A stretch of DNA of 64,000 bases, taken from NCBI RefSeq assembly GCF_016097555.1, contig NC_054709.1:34768241-34832240 (forward strand), read 5' to 3'. Below are positions 11,690 to 23,475 of the stretch, piece after piece (the stretch's first letter is position 1; each line of letters opens with the position of its first letter). The position numbers and the translations under genes are program-made. Under the pieces are notes generated by a model, which made no database searches, had not been told where the DNA came from, and saw nothing but the letters and a program-made list of their open reading frames with translations. The DNA is from Gigantopelta aegis (taxonomy: Eukaryota > Mollusca > Gastropoda > Neomphalida > Peltospiridae).

Positions 11690-12450
11690 TAATTGTGTAG
11701 TTGGGGATCTCTTGTGACAAGAGGCAGGTCTATCTGTATATTTCCAGGTATAATATGTACATTGTGGGTTTGGACTTGTGGCAAGTCTTATCATTATTTG
11801 GTTAGTGTGTATTATGTACATTTCCCCAAAGTAAAGGAGTACTGAGCAGGAAGGTTGGGTTGCACGGGCGTATCGCTTGAGGCAATCTTGCTGCATTGCA
11901 GATATTGGTTAGCCAATGGGAAAATGGGTTGGGTTAGTCCCAAGGTATAAAAGTAGTTACAGTATTAGAGTAGAGCGTGCACTACATAGGTCGGTGAAAG
12001 AAACGTACCGGAGCAGGTTATCTGGGTTAGAAGTAACCGTGAGTAAACATTAGTATTGTTTTGTGTGTATACGCTGTTGATGTAACTTGATATATAAGTT
12101 GTGTGTTTATTTGTCCAGGTTGAATATTGTGTATAACCAAGATTACCAGAGATTGTTATAAAATGTGTATAGAATTGTGATGAGAGTTATACTATTACAG
12201 TGACCGTCTGATGCCCGAGTGGAGGGGTGCATAGCGCTGTGGGTTGACATCGGCCCATATGATGGTAGACGGTTGGTGACACAACATAAACGTTGTCGCA
12301 GTGGATGACAACATAAACGTCGTGGTGGTGGATGACAACGTAAACGTCGTCGTGGTGGATGACAACGTAAACGTCGTCGTGGTGGATGACAACTTAAACT
12401 TAAACAATGTATGCTTGTGTGTTAGTTATAGGGTAAGTGGGGATTTTGTT
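11690..12450 (+). promoter_or_regulatory. Possible LTR/leader of the Gmr1-like element
   Basis: TATAAAAG at 11946-11953 is followed by transcribed-looking sequence without an ORF. A 27-bp tandem repeat (GTGGATGACAACGTAAACGTC, trimmed; about four copies at 12300-12396) follows before the pol region. The layout suits a 5' LTR plus leader, but I could not find a matching second LTR in the window, so the boundaries are guesses. Confidence 0.3.
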
Positions 12451-15426
12451 TGTTTAGTGTAATAAATTGGGTTTTTTTAAACTTCTTGTGTGTTGGTGGT
12501 CTTTTTAGTTATCAGTTCGTGACAGATGAGACTAGATATCCTGCGTGTGTAATGACTAGGGCTATGGCCAGAAGGGTAGCACGAGACCCAGAGGATAATT
12601 GTGATTTGTCTGACACGTGTGTGAGCCATGAAATTGGAGTGGATGAGGTTATGAGTAAAATGGTAGGTAAGTCAAATGACGAATTTAATGTGGTGGAACC
12701 TGTTGATCTCCCGCAGAGGGGAATTGAACCAGTTGTGTTTGATAGAGGGGCCTTACCTTGTAATAGACGAGAGTTAATCCTAGAGCAGGGGGCTGATCCA
12801 AATTTGTTGGCAGCTCACACTACATTGTTAACTGAGGGTGAGATGGAGGATCAGATGTCAGGTTATTATATGGACAAGGCAGTATTAATGAATAAGAGTG
12901 TGGAGAAGGTTGTGCCTGATAGTGAGGAATGTGTGACAAGATGTAGAATTCTGGTGCCCTCCAAGTACCGTCCGTCATTGTTATTGTTAGCACATGAGGA
13001 CGTGTTTGCTGGCCACTTGGGGCGGAATAAGACTCATAGTAAACTTGCCTAAGAGTTTTATTGGAAAGGAATGTTTGCAGATGTCAGTAAGCATTGTATG
13101 TCATGTCATGTGTGTCAGGTTGTGGGGAAACCAAATCAGCTAATTCCTCCCTATCCCCTGCAGAAGGTTCCCATAGTTGGGGAAGCTTTTTCAAAAGTGT
13201 TGATAGATGTCGTGGGGCCATTACCGAAAACGCGTTCAGGCAACCAATTCTTGTTAACAATTATGTGCTTAACTACGTGTTTTCCAGAGGCGATTCCCTT
13301 AAGGAAGGTTACTGCGTCGGTTGTAGCTAGTGCGCTGCTTAAGTACTTCACGTATACGGGTTTACCAGGTGAAATTCAAAGCGACCGGGGTACGAACTTT
13401 ATGAGCAGGTTAATCCAGCAAGTACTGTCTATGTTAGATATACGCCAGATTCGTTCTGCTGCATTCCACCCTGAGAGCCAGGGCGCAATAGAACGTTTCC
13501 ACTAGAGCATGAAAAGTATGCTCCGCTGCCATTGTTTCGACAATGGTACTGACTGGTACTAGTCAATCCCTTTCGTGTTGTTCGCAGCACGGGATGCGAA
13601 TCAAGGATCTTTAGGATTCACCCCATTTGAGTTGGTCTATGGGCATTCAGCCCGAGGCCCTCTCAAATTGTTAAAGATAGTTGGTTAGACAAGGATAATG
13701 CTGAAAACCTGCTGATTTATGTAGGGAGAGTTAGAGATAGGTTGTGGCAGGCGACCGAACTAGCTAGGAAGCATCTGAGCTATGCACAGAGCAAAATAAA
13801 ATCAGTGTTTGATAGGAAGGCTAGGAGTCGGGAATTTAAACCAGGGGATAAGGTGCTGCTGTACCTTCCCATTAAACGGGGTTCATTACAGAACAGGCAT
13901 TTCGGTCCCTATGTTGTGCACAAACGGGTTAATGAGACAGGGTATGTGATAAACACTCCTGATAGGGTTAGGAAAAGTAGGTATTGTCACATCAATTTGC
14001 TAAAAGGTTATTTTGACAGACTGCCGATAGTTCCAGTGCTACCTGTCCAAATTGAGTCACTCAATTTCCTGTGATGGCGTCAAGACTTCAGAGATCAAAT
14101 TAACCAACAGCCAGATTCTAGCAGACTTGAGTTCTTGTCTACAGCACCTTGACAGCCCCCAGCGAGCAGAGTTGACTACGTTGAGATAAGACAATGTTTC
14201 CATTTGTCAGGACTTTCCCACGGTTACCAATACCTTAATCCAAGATGTGCGCTTGGAACCCAACGCTACACTGATTCGACAGCATGCCTATCGGATAAAC
14301 CCTGTAAAACGTGCGGCACTGAAAAAGGAGATAGATTACATGTTGGAACACGACATTCTGGAATCATCAAAGAGTCAGTGGGCATCACCTGTTATACTAA
14401 TTCAAAAGGGAGATAACAGTTTTCGGGTGTGTGCGGACTTACGTCGTGTGAATCAACTCATCAAGGCAGATGCCTACCCTCTACCCCGCCTTGACGATTG
14501 CATCGACCGAGTTGGACATGCTCAATACATCACCAAATTGGACCTATTGAAGGGTTTTTATGCCATTCCGTTAACGGAGAAAGCTAAGGACATTCTGTCG
14601 ATCATCACACCTGATGGCCTCTTCCAATTTCGAGTGATGCCGTTTGGTTTGAAGACTGCCCCTGCTGCCTTTCAAAGGATGAACCATGTGTTATCAGACT
14701 TAGAAAACGTCAGTGTGTATCTGGACGATGTGGTGTTAGCTACCAACACTTGGGTTAAACATTTAACCGGTTTGCAACAGATATTCAGTCACCTACAGAA
14801 AGCCAACTTGACTGTGAACCTGGGCAAATATGAACTCGTTAAAGCTTCAGTGACCTACTTAGGTCATACTGACGGACGTGGTTGCGTCGCCCCACTGCAG
14901 GCCAAGACACTAAGCATCAGCCAGTATCCTGCACCGACCAACTGTCGTGAAGTTCGCCGGTTTCTTGGTATGGTCGGTTATTACCGACGTTTCTGTGCTA
15001 ACTTCGCCACGGTAGCTGCACCCATCACAACGCTGCTAAAGAAGGAATCGGAAGTTTCAGTGGTCAGATGAATGCGAGAAGTCATTCAACCGTCTCAAGC
15101 AGATGCTCTCGTCTCCCGTGATGGCAGCACCAGACTACCGAATGCCTTTCAAGCTGGCTGTGGATGCCAGTGACGTGGAAGCTGGAGCTGTGCTGTTCCA
15201 AGAAGACGAAAATGGACTGGACCATCCTGTAAGTTTCTTCTCCAAAACGTTTGACAAACACCAGGTGAACTATTCCACTATAGAGAAGGAAGCTTTGGCC
15301 ATGGTACAAGCTCTGAAGCATTTTCAGATTTACGTAAAATCGGTATTGCATCAAGTGATTGTCTGTACTGACCATAATCCGCTTATAGTAAATCACAACA
15401 TGAAGTGCATAAATAAGTATTTATGA
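12450..15426 (+). pseudogene. Gmr1-like gypsy pol: integrase before RT-RNase H
   Basis: Integrase comes first: a zinc finger with H..H near 12995-13020 and CMSCHVC near 13100, then the catalytic core VLIDVVGPLPKTRSGNQFLL, SDRGTNFMS and ESQGAIERFH (D,D,E). A C-terminal IN region follows at 13742-14074 (FDRKARSREFKPGDKVLLYL). Reverse transcriptase follows at 14247-15071 (KLDLLKGFYAIPL, VMPFGLKTAPAAFQRM, active site VYLDDVVLA near 14720), then RNase H at 15103-15426 (VDASDVEAGAVLFQEDE, TDHNPLI). This order is that of Ty1/copia and, among gypsy elements, of the Gmr1-like clade. Stops at about 13050 and 13503, a frame change near 13510-13740 and another near 15071 make it defective. It ends in RNase H; no 3' LTR was recognised. 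Confidence 0.85.
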
Positions 15427-17190
15427 AAAGCAATTTCCTGTTCTCTTCTTTCACTAAAAAACCCAAACAAAAACCACCTAATTATACTATATGTGACAAC
15501 AGTTACATATAAAATGCTTTGGATAAATTCAGAATGTAAATAAACCTTTTTCTTTCTTCTTTTTTTAAAACAAGAACTATTCAAGAACTATGACTGGAAG
15601 AGCTTCATCCACCATTCACAGGTTGAACAATGCTCCAGGAACGTCGACAATAGAAAAGTGCAAGCACTGAACTGTCAGCTCGTGTAACATGTTCATTACA
15701 TGAGATGGACAGACAGACAGAATATCAAAAAAGATACTTAAACAATCCACAGGTGGTTAAAATTCAATTAGGCAACATGGAAATAAGATTAAGAGGTCAC
15801 TTGGAAAAGCAGGGCTGGAACAATTATTTCAAAACTCACTGGCCCCGTGGGCAATTTTTTTGGTTGGACAGTAGTAATAATGAGACGATGTCTCCAGAAC
15901 CCCCAATCTTGACCCCTCCCGTAAAAGACAGCACGATCAGATGAAAGTAGCCATTAGCCCAGCGAATTTCATAACACCAAACATGCCCGAATGGATACTG
16001 ACCACTACCAATGGTTAATAAAATGTACTAATTTAATAGCCAATGCACTGGTCACCGAGCACGAGAGTGTCACGTGGACAGATCCCACCTCGTCAAGCCG
16101 ATTACACAAACCACTCTACCGTGTAAGAACGTGAACAAATATACAAATTTACAGATTTTTTTATATTTTATTTTTGACTATAAGATGACATCATTTTGAT
16201 GTTAGCATGTGATATACGGTTACGTATGCAGCAAGTCCGATTGCATCCTCTGGTGATTCATGTCAGAGATGCATAAGTTTTCGGACATGTGGAATCATAC
16301 CTATCTATTTCAACTGTTTCGAGTTATTTTCTGCATGGAGCTTAAGTCTGCCACATACGTTTGCCATACACCTGGAATCCTAGCTTAAAGGTGTTTTTTG
16401 CATGCCTTGCATATTGTCGATGTATTTTCAGTTGCAGCATGTTTTACGAGTATTATAACAGCATGGGTTGTCATTTAAGAGAATCGAACAAGAGGAATCT
16501 GAATTAGTATAATCTATATTTAGTACTGATGTATTTCCGTATAGCTTTATGTCAAGGGGACCTTGTCACACAGGTTGGGCAGAATATAATTTTTGTTGAT
16601 GCAATTTCCAGGTAAGATTAAAATTATAATTATGAACTATTTTGAAATAATAAGATAATAATGCAGAGATACCAACCATTCCGAATTTGATGAATTTATC
16701 CTGAAATCGAAATTTTTGGTTTAAATTACGCATTACGAATCGAGACGAAAAAAGACGAAATGGGTCTTCAAAATGTTAGTGGGAACATTTCAAACAAACA
16801 CCCACAGAAAATGGATCTTTGCACAGGGAGATTAGTAAACAGTTACACCAGTGGCAACATGGTGTATTGTTAAAAAAGACGTGTTTAACAAAAATACAAA
16901 AATGAATACACAGAACTGTGGTCTGTTTTATAAGCAGTCCAAAGTGAGTGAATATCATGCATTCTGCGATATTTGTACTACAGACATTAATGTGTCGAGA
17001 TGATTGCCGACATCACATAAATTTAAAAAAGCATGCCAATCTTGAAAAAGTCAAATTATCGAACAAAACAGTAATGCTATTTTTAGGCAGTCATCCGACT
17101 GATCAGTGATTCGAGCAGAATATTATTTTAACAATTTGAAGTGGTCCAGTCAGCCCATCTTCCACAGGAGCATATTACTTGGCGATTTCC
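15427..17190. other. No gene seen
   Basis: AT-rich sequence with short ORFs, the longest 79 codons at 15705-15944, without recognisable motifs. It may include the decayed 3' end of the gypsy element and the 5' part of the MULE that follows. Confidence 0.5.
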
Positions 17191-17342
17191 TCATCTCTTC
17201 CTCGGTGCATGATTCTATGTGACCATGGAGACGACCTCCACACCCTATCGCCTGTTAGGCCAGGGTTATTAACTGACTCGGTGTGCTCTGGGGTCCCCGA
17301 GACAGGAACTGTATGTGAATATATGTTTCATTATGTGTTTTT

Positions 17343-18063
17343 TTGTATATGTTTAAGTCAGACTTTGAAATGGCAGCTATCCATGCAATGGAACAGTCAT
17401 TTCCTAATACAGACATCAAAAGCTGCATGTTTCACTACACACAGGCCATTTGGCGCAAGACCCAACAGATAGGCCTAGCCGAACAGTACAAGAACGACGA
17501 TGCCATGAAAACCTGGGTGAGACAAGCTGCGGGTCTGCCACTACTTCCAGTGAATGAGGTCCAGAACACGATGACGCAAGATTTCCTCTTCGCATGTGGA
17601 ATCACTTCACCAATGACTTCCCAAGAACGAACTACAATCTGGAAGGTTCCACTCGAGAGTCAACAGGCTGCTTCCTCATGGACATCCCAACATATACAGA
17701 TTTGTGCATTTGATCAAGGGGATAGAGAAATGTGAAAGAGCAAAGTTGGTGCAGTTGAATGCTGGAGCTGCACCCCCACCGAGGAAGAGTCTACCGGGAC
17801 TCAAATGCTGGAGCTGCACCCCCACCGAGGAAGAGTCTACCGGGACTCGAATGCTGGAGCTGCACCCCCACCGAGGAAGAGTCTACCGGGATTTGAATGC
17901 TGGAGCTGCACCCCACCGAGGAAGAGTCTACCGGGACTCGAATGCTGGAGTCTACTGGGATCTCGACAACAGAGTCCGTCACCTCAAGCAGCAACTCACT
18001 GACAGAACCAAGACACCTCTGCAGTACATGGATGCCATTGGTCACCTCATGAAGCTGCAGTGA
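17343..18063 (+). pseudogene. MULE transposase relic
   Basis: From about 17355, SDFEMAAIHAMEQSFPNTDI then CMFHYTQAIWRKTQQIGL matches the MULE domain around its last catalytic acid (D.E.A......FP......CxFH..Q...RK). After frame changes near 17590 and 17670 come WNHFTNDFPRTNYNLEG and HGHPNIYRFVHLIKGIEKCE. The C-terminus TPLQYMDAIGHLMKLQ ends at a TGA at 18061. TTTAAG before SDFE could be an intron acceptor. A 46-bp minisatellite (17759-17942) separates the body from the C-terminus and scrambles the frame. Confidence 0.7.
17759..17950 (+). repeat. 46-bp minisatellite in the MULE relic
   Basis: Units start at 17759, 17805, 17851, 17897 and 17942 (ATGCTGGAGCTGCACCCCCA). The 46-bp period is not a multiple of three, so each unit is read in a new frame. 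Confidence 0.92.
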
Positions 18064-18540
18064 TTGTGACATTGTGAGTGTAACATTCTGAAAGAAACTG
18101 CTGCTTAAATGGACATTTGCACTTGTATGTGTACTTGAAAGAATGAATATTTTAAAATGTTGAAAAATGTTTTGCTTTTTGTGAAATCAACATATTTAGA
18201 TGGAGACCTTTTCTAATTAATTACAAGTATTCACTACATTCAATACATGGATTATTTTGATATTTGTCATATTTGCATACTTTATGTGTTAAGCGATATC
18301 TATACCATCTATACAATAATAATCGGTTTCCAAATAATCTGGTTCATTATAATGACTGAGGTAACAACATACATGTCAGTAGGATCATTGAACCATATCT
18401 ATTGTTCTTTTAGCAGTTGACCAATTGGGAATTCGACCAAATGGGAGTAAGCCCTAGCGCCACTGTAGACAAGAACCCGAGTAAAAAGAAAACAAGACGC
18501 TCTAGACACCACAATTGTAAAAATAAGCGAAATCATAAAG
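18064..18540. other. No gene seen
   Basis: AT-rich, with short ORFs only. It lies between the MULE relic and the Penelope-like relic. Confidence 0.5.
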
Positions 18541-18827
18541 TAACACTGAAAAACAACTTGTGTTTAATGTGAGTTCCCGACAGCTGTCTGAAGTTGAATC
18601 AAAACTTTTGAAAAAAAGGGTTGTCATTTTGCCCCCTCCCACCTCACTACGATTTAATTTGTGAACGTCAAGACATGAGAGCTTTTCATAGACATCTTAG
18701 ATTGAAGGAATTTTTTCTCGATGCTCCTAGTAAACAGATTCTCCCCCCGTTCTTTATATATTAAGAACATGGACTCCCCCTGAAAAGCGTGATGAGACCG
18801 TAGATGTATACTGTCAGTCTCAGAGTC

Positions 18828-19320
18828 TACAACTTAAAAGTCATGTACCCACCAGTCCGAGACAACCTTTCTACAGTAGAACGTCGTCAAGCCCTCCAAT
18901 TCCTTAAAAGTCATGTACCCACCAGTCCGAGACAACCTTTCTAAAGTAGAACGTCAAGCCCTCCAATCCCTTAAAAGTCATGTACCCACCACAGTCCGAG
19001 ACAACCTTTCTAAAGTAGAACGTCAAGCCGTCCAATCCCTTAAGTCATGTACCCACCAGTCCGAGACAACCTTTCTAAAGTAGAACGTCAAGCCCTCATA
19101 TCCCTTAAAAGTCATGCACCCACCACAGTCCAAGACAACCTTTCTACAGTAGAACGTCAAGCCCTCCAATCCCTTAAAAGTCATGTCCCCACCACAGTCC
19201 GAGACTACCTTTCTAAAGTAGAACGTCAAGCCCTCCAATCCCTTAAAAGTCATGTCCCCACCACAGACCGAGACAACCTTTCTAAAGTAGAACATGAAGC
19301 CCTCCAATCCCTTAAAAGTG
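18828..19320 (+). repeat. 67-70-bp minisatellite from PLE coding sequence
   Basis: The motif GTACCCACC or its variants starts units near 18845, 18915, 18982, 19049, 19116, 19185 and 19254. Later units keep a 69-bp, 23-codon frame (SHVPTTVRDNLSKVERQALQ), while earlier ones lost 2-3 bp. Confidence 0.92.
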
Positions 19321-19483
19321 ACCCAGACATTGTCATAGGGAAGGCAGACAAAGGTGGAGGTATAGTTATCTGGAACAAGGAGGATTATATCACTGAATGT
19401 GAACATCACTTGAAAGATAAAGATGTGTATGTAGAGGTATACGGAGACAATTTCCAGAAAATACACCCAATACAAATCAGAAA

Positions 19484-21042
19484 GCCATAGAAGATACTAA
19501 CATCCTGGGAGACGGAGAAACTACAACTGTCCTTAGTATAGCTGATCAGAAAGCCATCGAAGATACTCACATCCTGGGAGATTGAGAAACTACAACTGTT
19601 CTAGTATAGCTGATCAGAAAGCCATAGAAGATACTAACATCCTGGGAGACGGAGAAACTACAGCTGTCCTTAGTGTAGCTGATCAGAAAGCCATCGAAGA
19701 TACTCACATCCTGGGAGATTGAGAAACTACAACTGTTCTAGTATAGCTGATCAGAAAGCCATAGAAGATACTAACATCCTGGGAGACGGAGAAACTACAA
19801 CTGTTCTAGTATAGCTGATCAGAAAGCCATAGAAGACACTAACATCCTGGGAGATTGAGAAACTACAACTGTCCTTAGTATAGCTGATCAGAAAGCCATA
19901 GAAGATACTCACATCCTGGGAGATTGAGAAACTACAGCTGTCCTTAGCATAGCTGATCAGAAAGCCATAGAAGATACTAACATCCTGGGAGATGGAGAAA
20001 CTACAGCAGCTGTCAGAAAGCCATAGAAGATACTAACATCCTGGGAGATGGAGAAACTACAGCTGTCCTTAGCATAGCTGATCAGAAAGCCATAGAAGAT
20101 ACTCACATCCTGGGAGATGGAGAAACTACAGCTGTCCTTAGTGTAGCTGATCAGAAAGCCATAGAAGACACTCACATCCTGGAAGATGGAGAAACTACAA
20201 CTGTTCTAGTATAGCTGATCAGAAAGCCATAGAAGATACTCACATCCTGGGAGACTGAGAAACTACAACTGTTCTAGTATAGCTGATCAGAAAGCCATAG
20301 AAGATACTAACATCCTGGGAGATGGAGAAACTACAACTGTTCTAGTATAGCTGATCAGAAAGCCATAGAAGACACTAACATCCTGGGAGATGGAGAAACT
20401 ACAACTGTCCTTAGTGTAGCTGATCAGAAAGCCATAGAAGATACTAACATCCTGGGAGACGGAGAAACTACAACTGTTCTAGTATAGCTGATCAGAAAGC
20501 CATAGAAGATACTCACATCCTGGGAGATGGAGAAACTACAGCTGTCCTTAGTATAGCTGATCAGAAAGCCATAGAAGATACTAACATCCTGGGAGACTGA
20601 GAAACTACAACTGTTCTAGTATAGCTGATCAGAAAGCCATAGAAGATACTAACATCCTGGGAGATGGAGAAACTACAACTGTCCTTAGTATAGCCGATCA
20701 GAAAGCCATAGAAGATACTCACATCCTGGGAGATGGAGAAACTACAGCTGTCCTTAGTGTAGCTGATCAGAAAGCCATAGAAGATACTCACATCCTGGGA
20801 GATGGAGAAACTACAGCTGTCCTTAGTATAGCTGATCAGAAAGCCATAGAAGATACTCACATCCTGGGAGATGGAGAAACTACAGCTGTCCTTAGTGTAG
20901 CTGATCAGAAAGCCATAGAAGACACTCACATCCTGGAAGATGGAGAACCTACAGCTGTCCTTAGTGTAGCTGATCAGAAAGCCATAGAAGATACTACAAT
21001 CCTGGGAGATGGAGAAACTACAGTTGTCCTTAGTATAGCTAA
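19484..21042 (+). repeat. About 69-bp minisatellite, over 20 units
   Basis: The unit contains GATCAGAAAGCCATAGAAGA and CATCCTGGGAGATGGAGAAA, with CTGTCCTTAGTATAGCT or a shorter TGTTCTAGTATAGCT variant. The shorter variant drops 2 bp, so the plus frame breaks in several units. The minus strand stays open over 20561-21112 only by chance. Confidence 0.93.
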
Positions 21043-21071
21043 CGTTGTCCTCCATAACAACGAATTCGAAT

Positions 21072-21262
21072 TCATGGTATGGTACAGTATGGTATGGTAT
21101 GGTATGGTGCACAATAAAACTGTCTACCTATAGTTGGTTTGTTAAATGTCTGTATTACACGGTATGGTACAGTATGGTATGGTATGTTATGGTGCACAAT
21201 AAAATTGTCTGCCTATAGTTGGGTTGTTAAATGTCCGTATTACACAGTACAGTACACAATAA
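21072..21262 (-). repeat. (TATGG)n tract and inverted copies of the 60-bp satellite
   Basis: GGTATGGTACAGTATGGTAT tracts flank two units reading TATAGTTGGTTTGTTAAATG and onwards: the reverse complement of the unit at 467-1905, with CACAATAAAA and CTGTATTACAC also shared. Confidence 0.8.
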
Positions 21263-21889
21263 AACAAACTAACTACCCACAGTTGTTTTTAACTATCAAG
21301 CAACTGCTGCAATCTTCAATTGTAGGTTTATCTAGATGAATTTCATTGTTGTTATTGCATTGTGTTTGACACAGGCCCACAGGTGTTCAAAATAAACACT
21401 TGTATGTTTGTCCTGACATTTGAAAATCTGCTCGGACAAGCAAAGTGTACCTCAGTGGTTGTCCACTGGACAAGTACATTTGTTTAATGCAGTTTCATTG
21501 TGAGCAATCAGAAATATGGTCTTTGTACTTGAGTAAAACAAAACATTATTTGGACGTAAAACTATTGGTGGACAAAGAGATTTCTAGATGTACTTGTCAG
21601 GTGAACTAATTAAACATTCTGCTTATTTCTATCACTGGTTACAATGGGATAATAGGCATTCCCAGCCATATGTTCCAAATATCATATTTCAAATCTCAAA
21701 TATCTCAAATCTCAAAATGTAATTGTGGTACAATAAAAATAAATAAAAAATAAATAAAAATAACCTTCAGCTTAAATATATTTGTATCAGAAGACTCATG
21801 TCAGTTTTTTATTCATATACATTCTTCTTTTTCTGCCAGATATAATTTGGGGGTACTAATAAAAACAAAACAGACAGTATGGAGAAAAC
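21263..21889. other. No gene seen
   Basis: AT-rich, with a short run of direct CAAATCTC/CAAATATC repeats near 21675-21715. No domain recognised. Confidence 0.5.
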
Positions 21890-21914
21890 TTGGAGTGTTT
21901 TCTCTTTTATAGAT

Positions 21915-21949
21915 ACATTACCTGTCCTCAAACAAGGACAGCCGGTACA
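21915..21949 (+). repeat. Left arm of perfect 35-bp inverted repeat
   Basis: Begins ACATTACCTGTCCTC and ends AGCCGGTACA. It is the exact reverse complement of 22868-22902. Confidence 0.95.
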
Positions 21950-22890
21950 CTCATATCCGTGGCGACAGATTTAGACCACACCTTTAAAGAGACAGTGTCC
22001 TTTGTCGCCTTTCCGTCTTGGAATCACCGTATGTATCCGGTGTTTGACATGCCATTTAAAGATGGGGCTCCATCTTTGGATGAAGATGTTCACCGTCTTG
22101 GGAAGTCGTCAACTGTGGATTTGACGGACAAACAGGTCCAAGCCATGGATACTGCCCAGAGACATTGCTTGTTTGTGTTGTCTTACTTGGACGTTTTCCT
22201 TGCTGCGATGGCCACCCAGGCAAAAGATGCACGGTGCTACGCGCTGTTTCAACAATCGGTGCAGATGCGGGCTTTCCTGACGTCTTCGGTTACCTCTATG
22301 TCATCGATGTTGATGCAGTACCGTCGCCAGGCTTATCTGAAAAAGTCAACCTTGGATTTCCAGCATAAGAAGGAGCTGTTAGCTCAACCGTGGTCCGCAA
22401 CAAAGCTGTTTGCAGGCAAGGTTTCTGACGTGGTTACGACCAATGATAAAGACCAGCAGTCGACAGCAACTGTCAAAGCTTTACAACTTATTTCGACGTT
22501 GGAATCCACGAGGCGAAAGTCTACGTTCACTGTACAACAACCATCTAAGCGCTGGAGAGGTTCCTTTCGAGGTCAACCTTCTCGACGGTTTCCGGACAGA
22601 CGACCATCCGGTCCTCCCGCTCGAACCCAGGGGAAGCCGACGTTGACGCCAGCCAACCAATCTTGGACTGCTCAGATTGTCTCGACCTACAGCTGCCCCT
22701 GATTTTGAACCAGAACAACGACTCGGTTTTGACGCTTCCAGTGTGCAACACACCGGTCGAAATATCCATGGTCGGAAGTCGACATCGCTGTTATTGGTGA
22801 AACTGGGAGACACTTTGCCAAGATCCGTTTGTCACGTCGATCTTGAAGACAGGGTATCGTCTGCAATTGTACCGGCTGTCCTTGTTTGAG
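21935..22890 (+). pseudogene. DIRS-like gag and start of RT
   Basis: One frame over 21890-22702 contains QRHCLFVLSYLDVFLAAM, a stretch ending RRQAYLKKSTLDF, LLAQPWSATKLFAGKVSDV and a basic, Gly/Pro/Arg-rich tail. It resembles the gag ORF of DIRS-type retroelements (R...L......LL..P.....LFG..V). Downstream, after a stop, another frame reads NWETLCQDPFVTSILKTGYR, close to the start of DIRS RT domains (HW..L..D..VL..V..GY...F). The element is cut short at about 22890 and bounded by the 35-bp inverted repeat. Confidence 0.55.
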
Positions 22891-22902
22891 GACAGGTAAT
22901 GT
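22868..22902 (-). repeat. Right arm of perfect 35-bp inverted repeat
   Basis: Begins TGTACCGGCT and ends GACAGGTAATGT. No convincing target duplication flanks the two arms. Confidence 0.95.
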
Positions 22903-22912
22903 GAAAAGAAAA

Positions 22913-23222
22913 GTGCCCCTACTACTAGTACTGGGTGGTTATGGGTTACACAGAGTAAGTGCCCCTACTGCTAGTACTAGGTGGTTATGGGTTACAGACA
23001 GTAAGTGCCCCTACTGCTAGTACTAGGTGGTTATGGGTTACAGACAGTAAGTGCCCCTACTGCTAGTACTAGGTGGTTATGGGTTACAGACAGTAAGTGC
23101 CCCTACTGCTAGTACTGGGTGGTTATGGGTTACAGACAGTAAGTGCCCCTACTGCTAGTACTAGGTGGTTATGGGTTACAGACAGTAAGTGCCCCTACTG
23201 CTAGTACTAGGTGGTTATGGCT
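22913..23222 (+). repeat. 46-bp minisatellite, 7 units
   Basis: GTGCCCCTACTGCTAGTACT starts units at 22913, 22959, 23005, 23051, 23097, 23143 and 23189, nearly identical. It starts 11 bp after the inverted-repeat arm. Confidence 0.95.
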
Positions 23223-23231
23223 ATTTATCCT

Positions 23232-23313
23232 GCAACCACCGTTTCTATTGACAGAATATGATGACTGATAAAGCAACCACCGTTTCTATTGACAGAATAT
23301 GATGACTGATAAA
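23232..23313 (+). repeat. 41-bp tandem duplication
   Basis: GCAACCACCGTTTCTATTGA begins both copies, at 23232 and 23273. Confidence 0.9.
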
Positions 23314-23475
23314 GCAAAATGATATCCTGCTACTAGCAGGCTATGACGTTTGACGTCACTCATGTGACGTTACACACATAACTACATTACAAAATCGCTC
23401 AATTGACCTCTAGATCATCGCACAGTGTGGCTGAAATAACAGAAATAATAGCTCTTCCCCATAATTTTTATGGTC

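Larger units (their letters stand above)
18548..21068 (+). pseudogene. Penelope-like element RT relic with internal expansions
   Basis: A frame near 18565 reads FNVSSRQLSEVESKLLKKR, then in another frame MRAFHRHLRLKEFFLDAPSK: the N-terminal hallmark of Penelope-like elements (LS..QL...E..LL.KG, then F.R.LRLK.FF). The next block, VRDNLSKVERQALQSLKSD then DIVIGKADKGGGIVI and WNKEDYITE (19250-19400), is the PLE block before the RT core. The first part of this block is amplified seven-fold (18828-19320) and the following segment over twenty-fold (19484-21042). Beyond the arrays, VVLHNNEFEF near 21045-21075 resembles the later PLE motif L..N.FEFN. No GIY-YIG endonuclease was seen. Confidence 0.65.

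Noticed and set aside
20561..21112. 183-codon minus-strand ORF with repeated YTKDSCSFSISQD
   Set aside because: Antisense reading of the 69-bp minisatellite; the recognisable Penelope coding sense is the plus strand.
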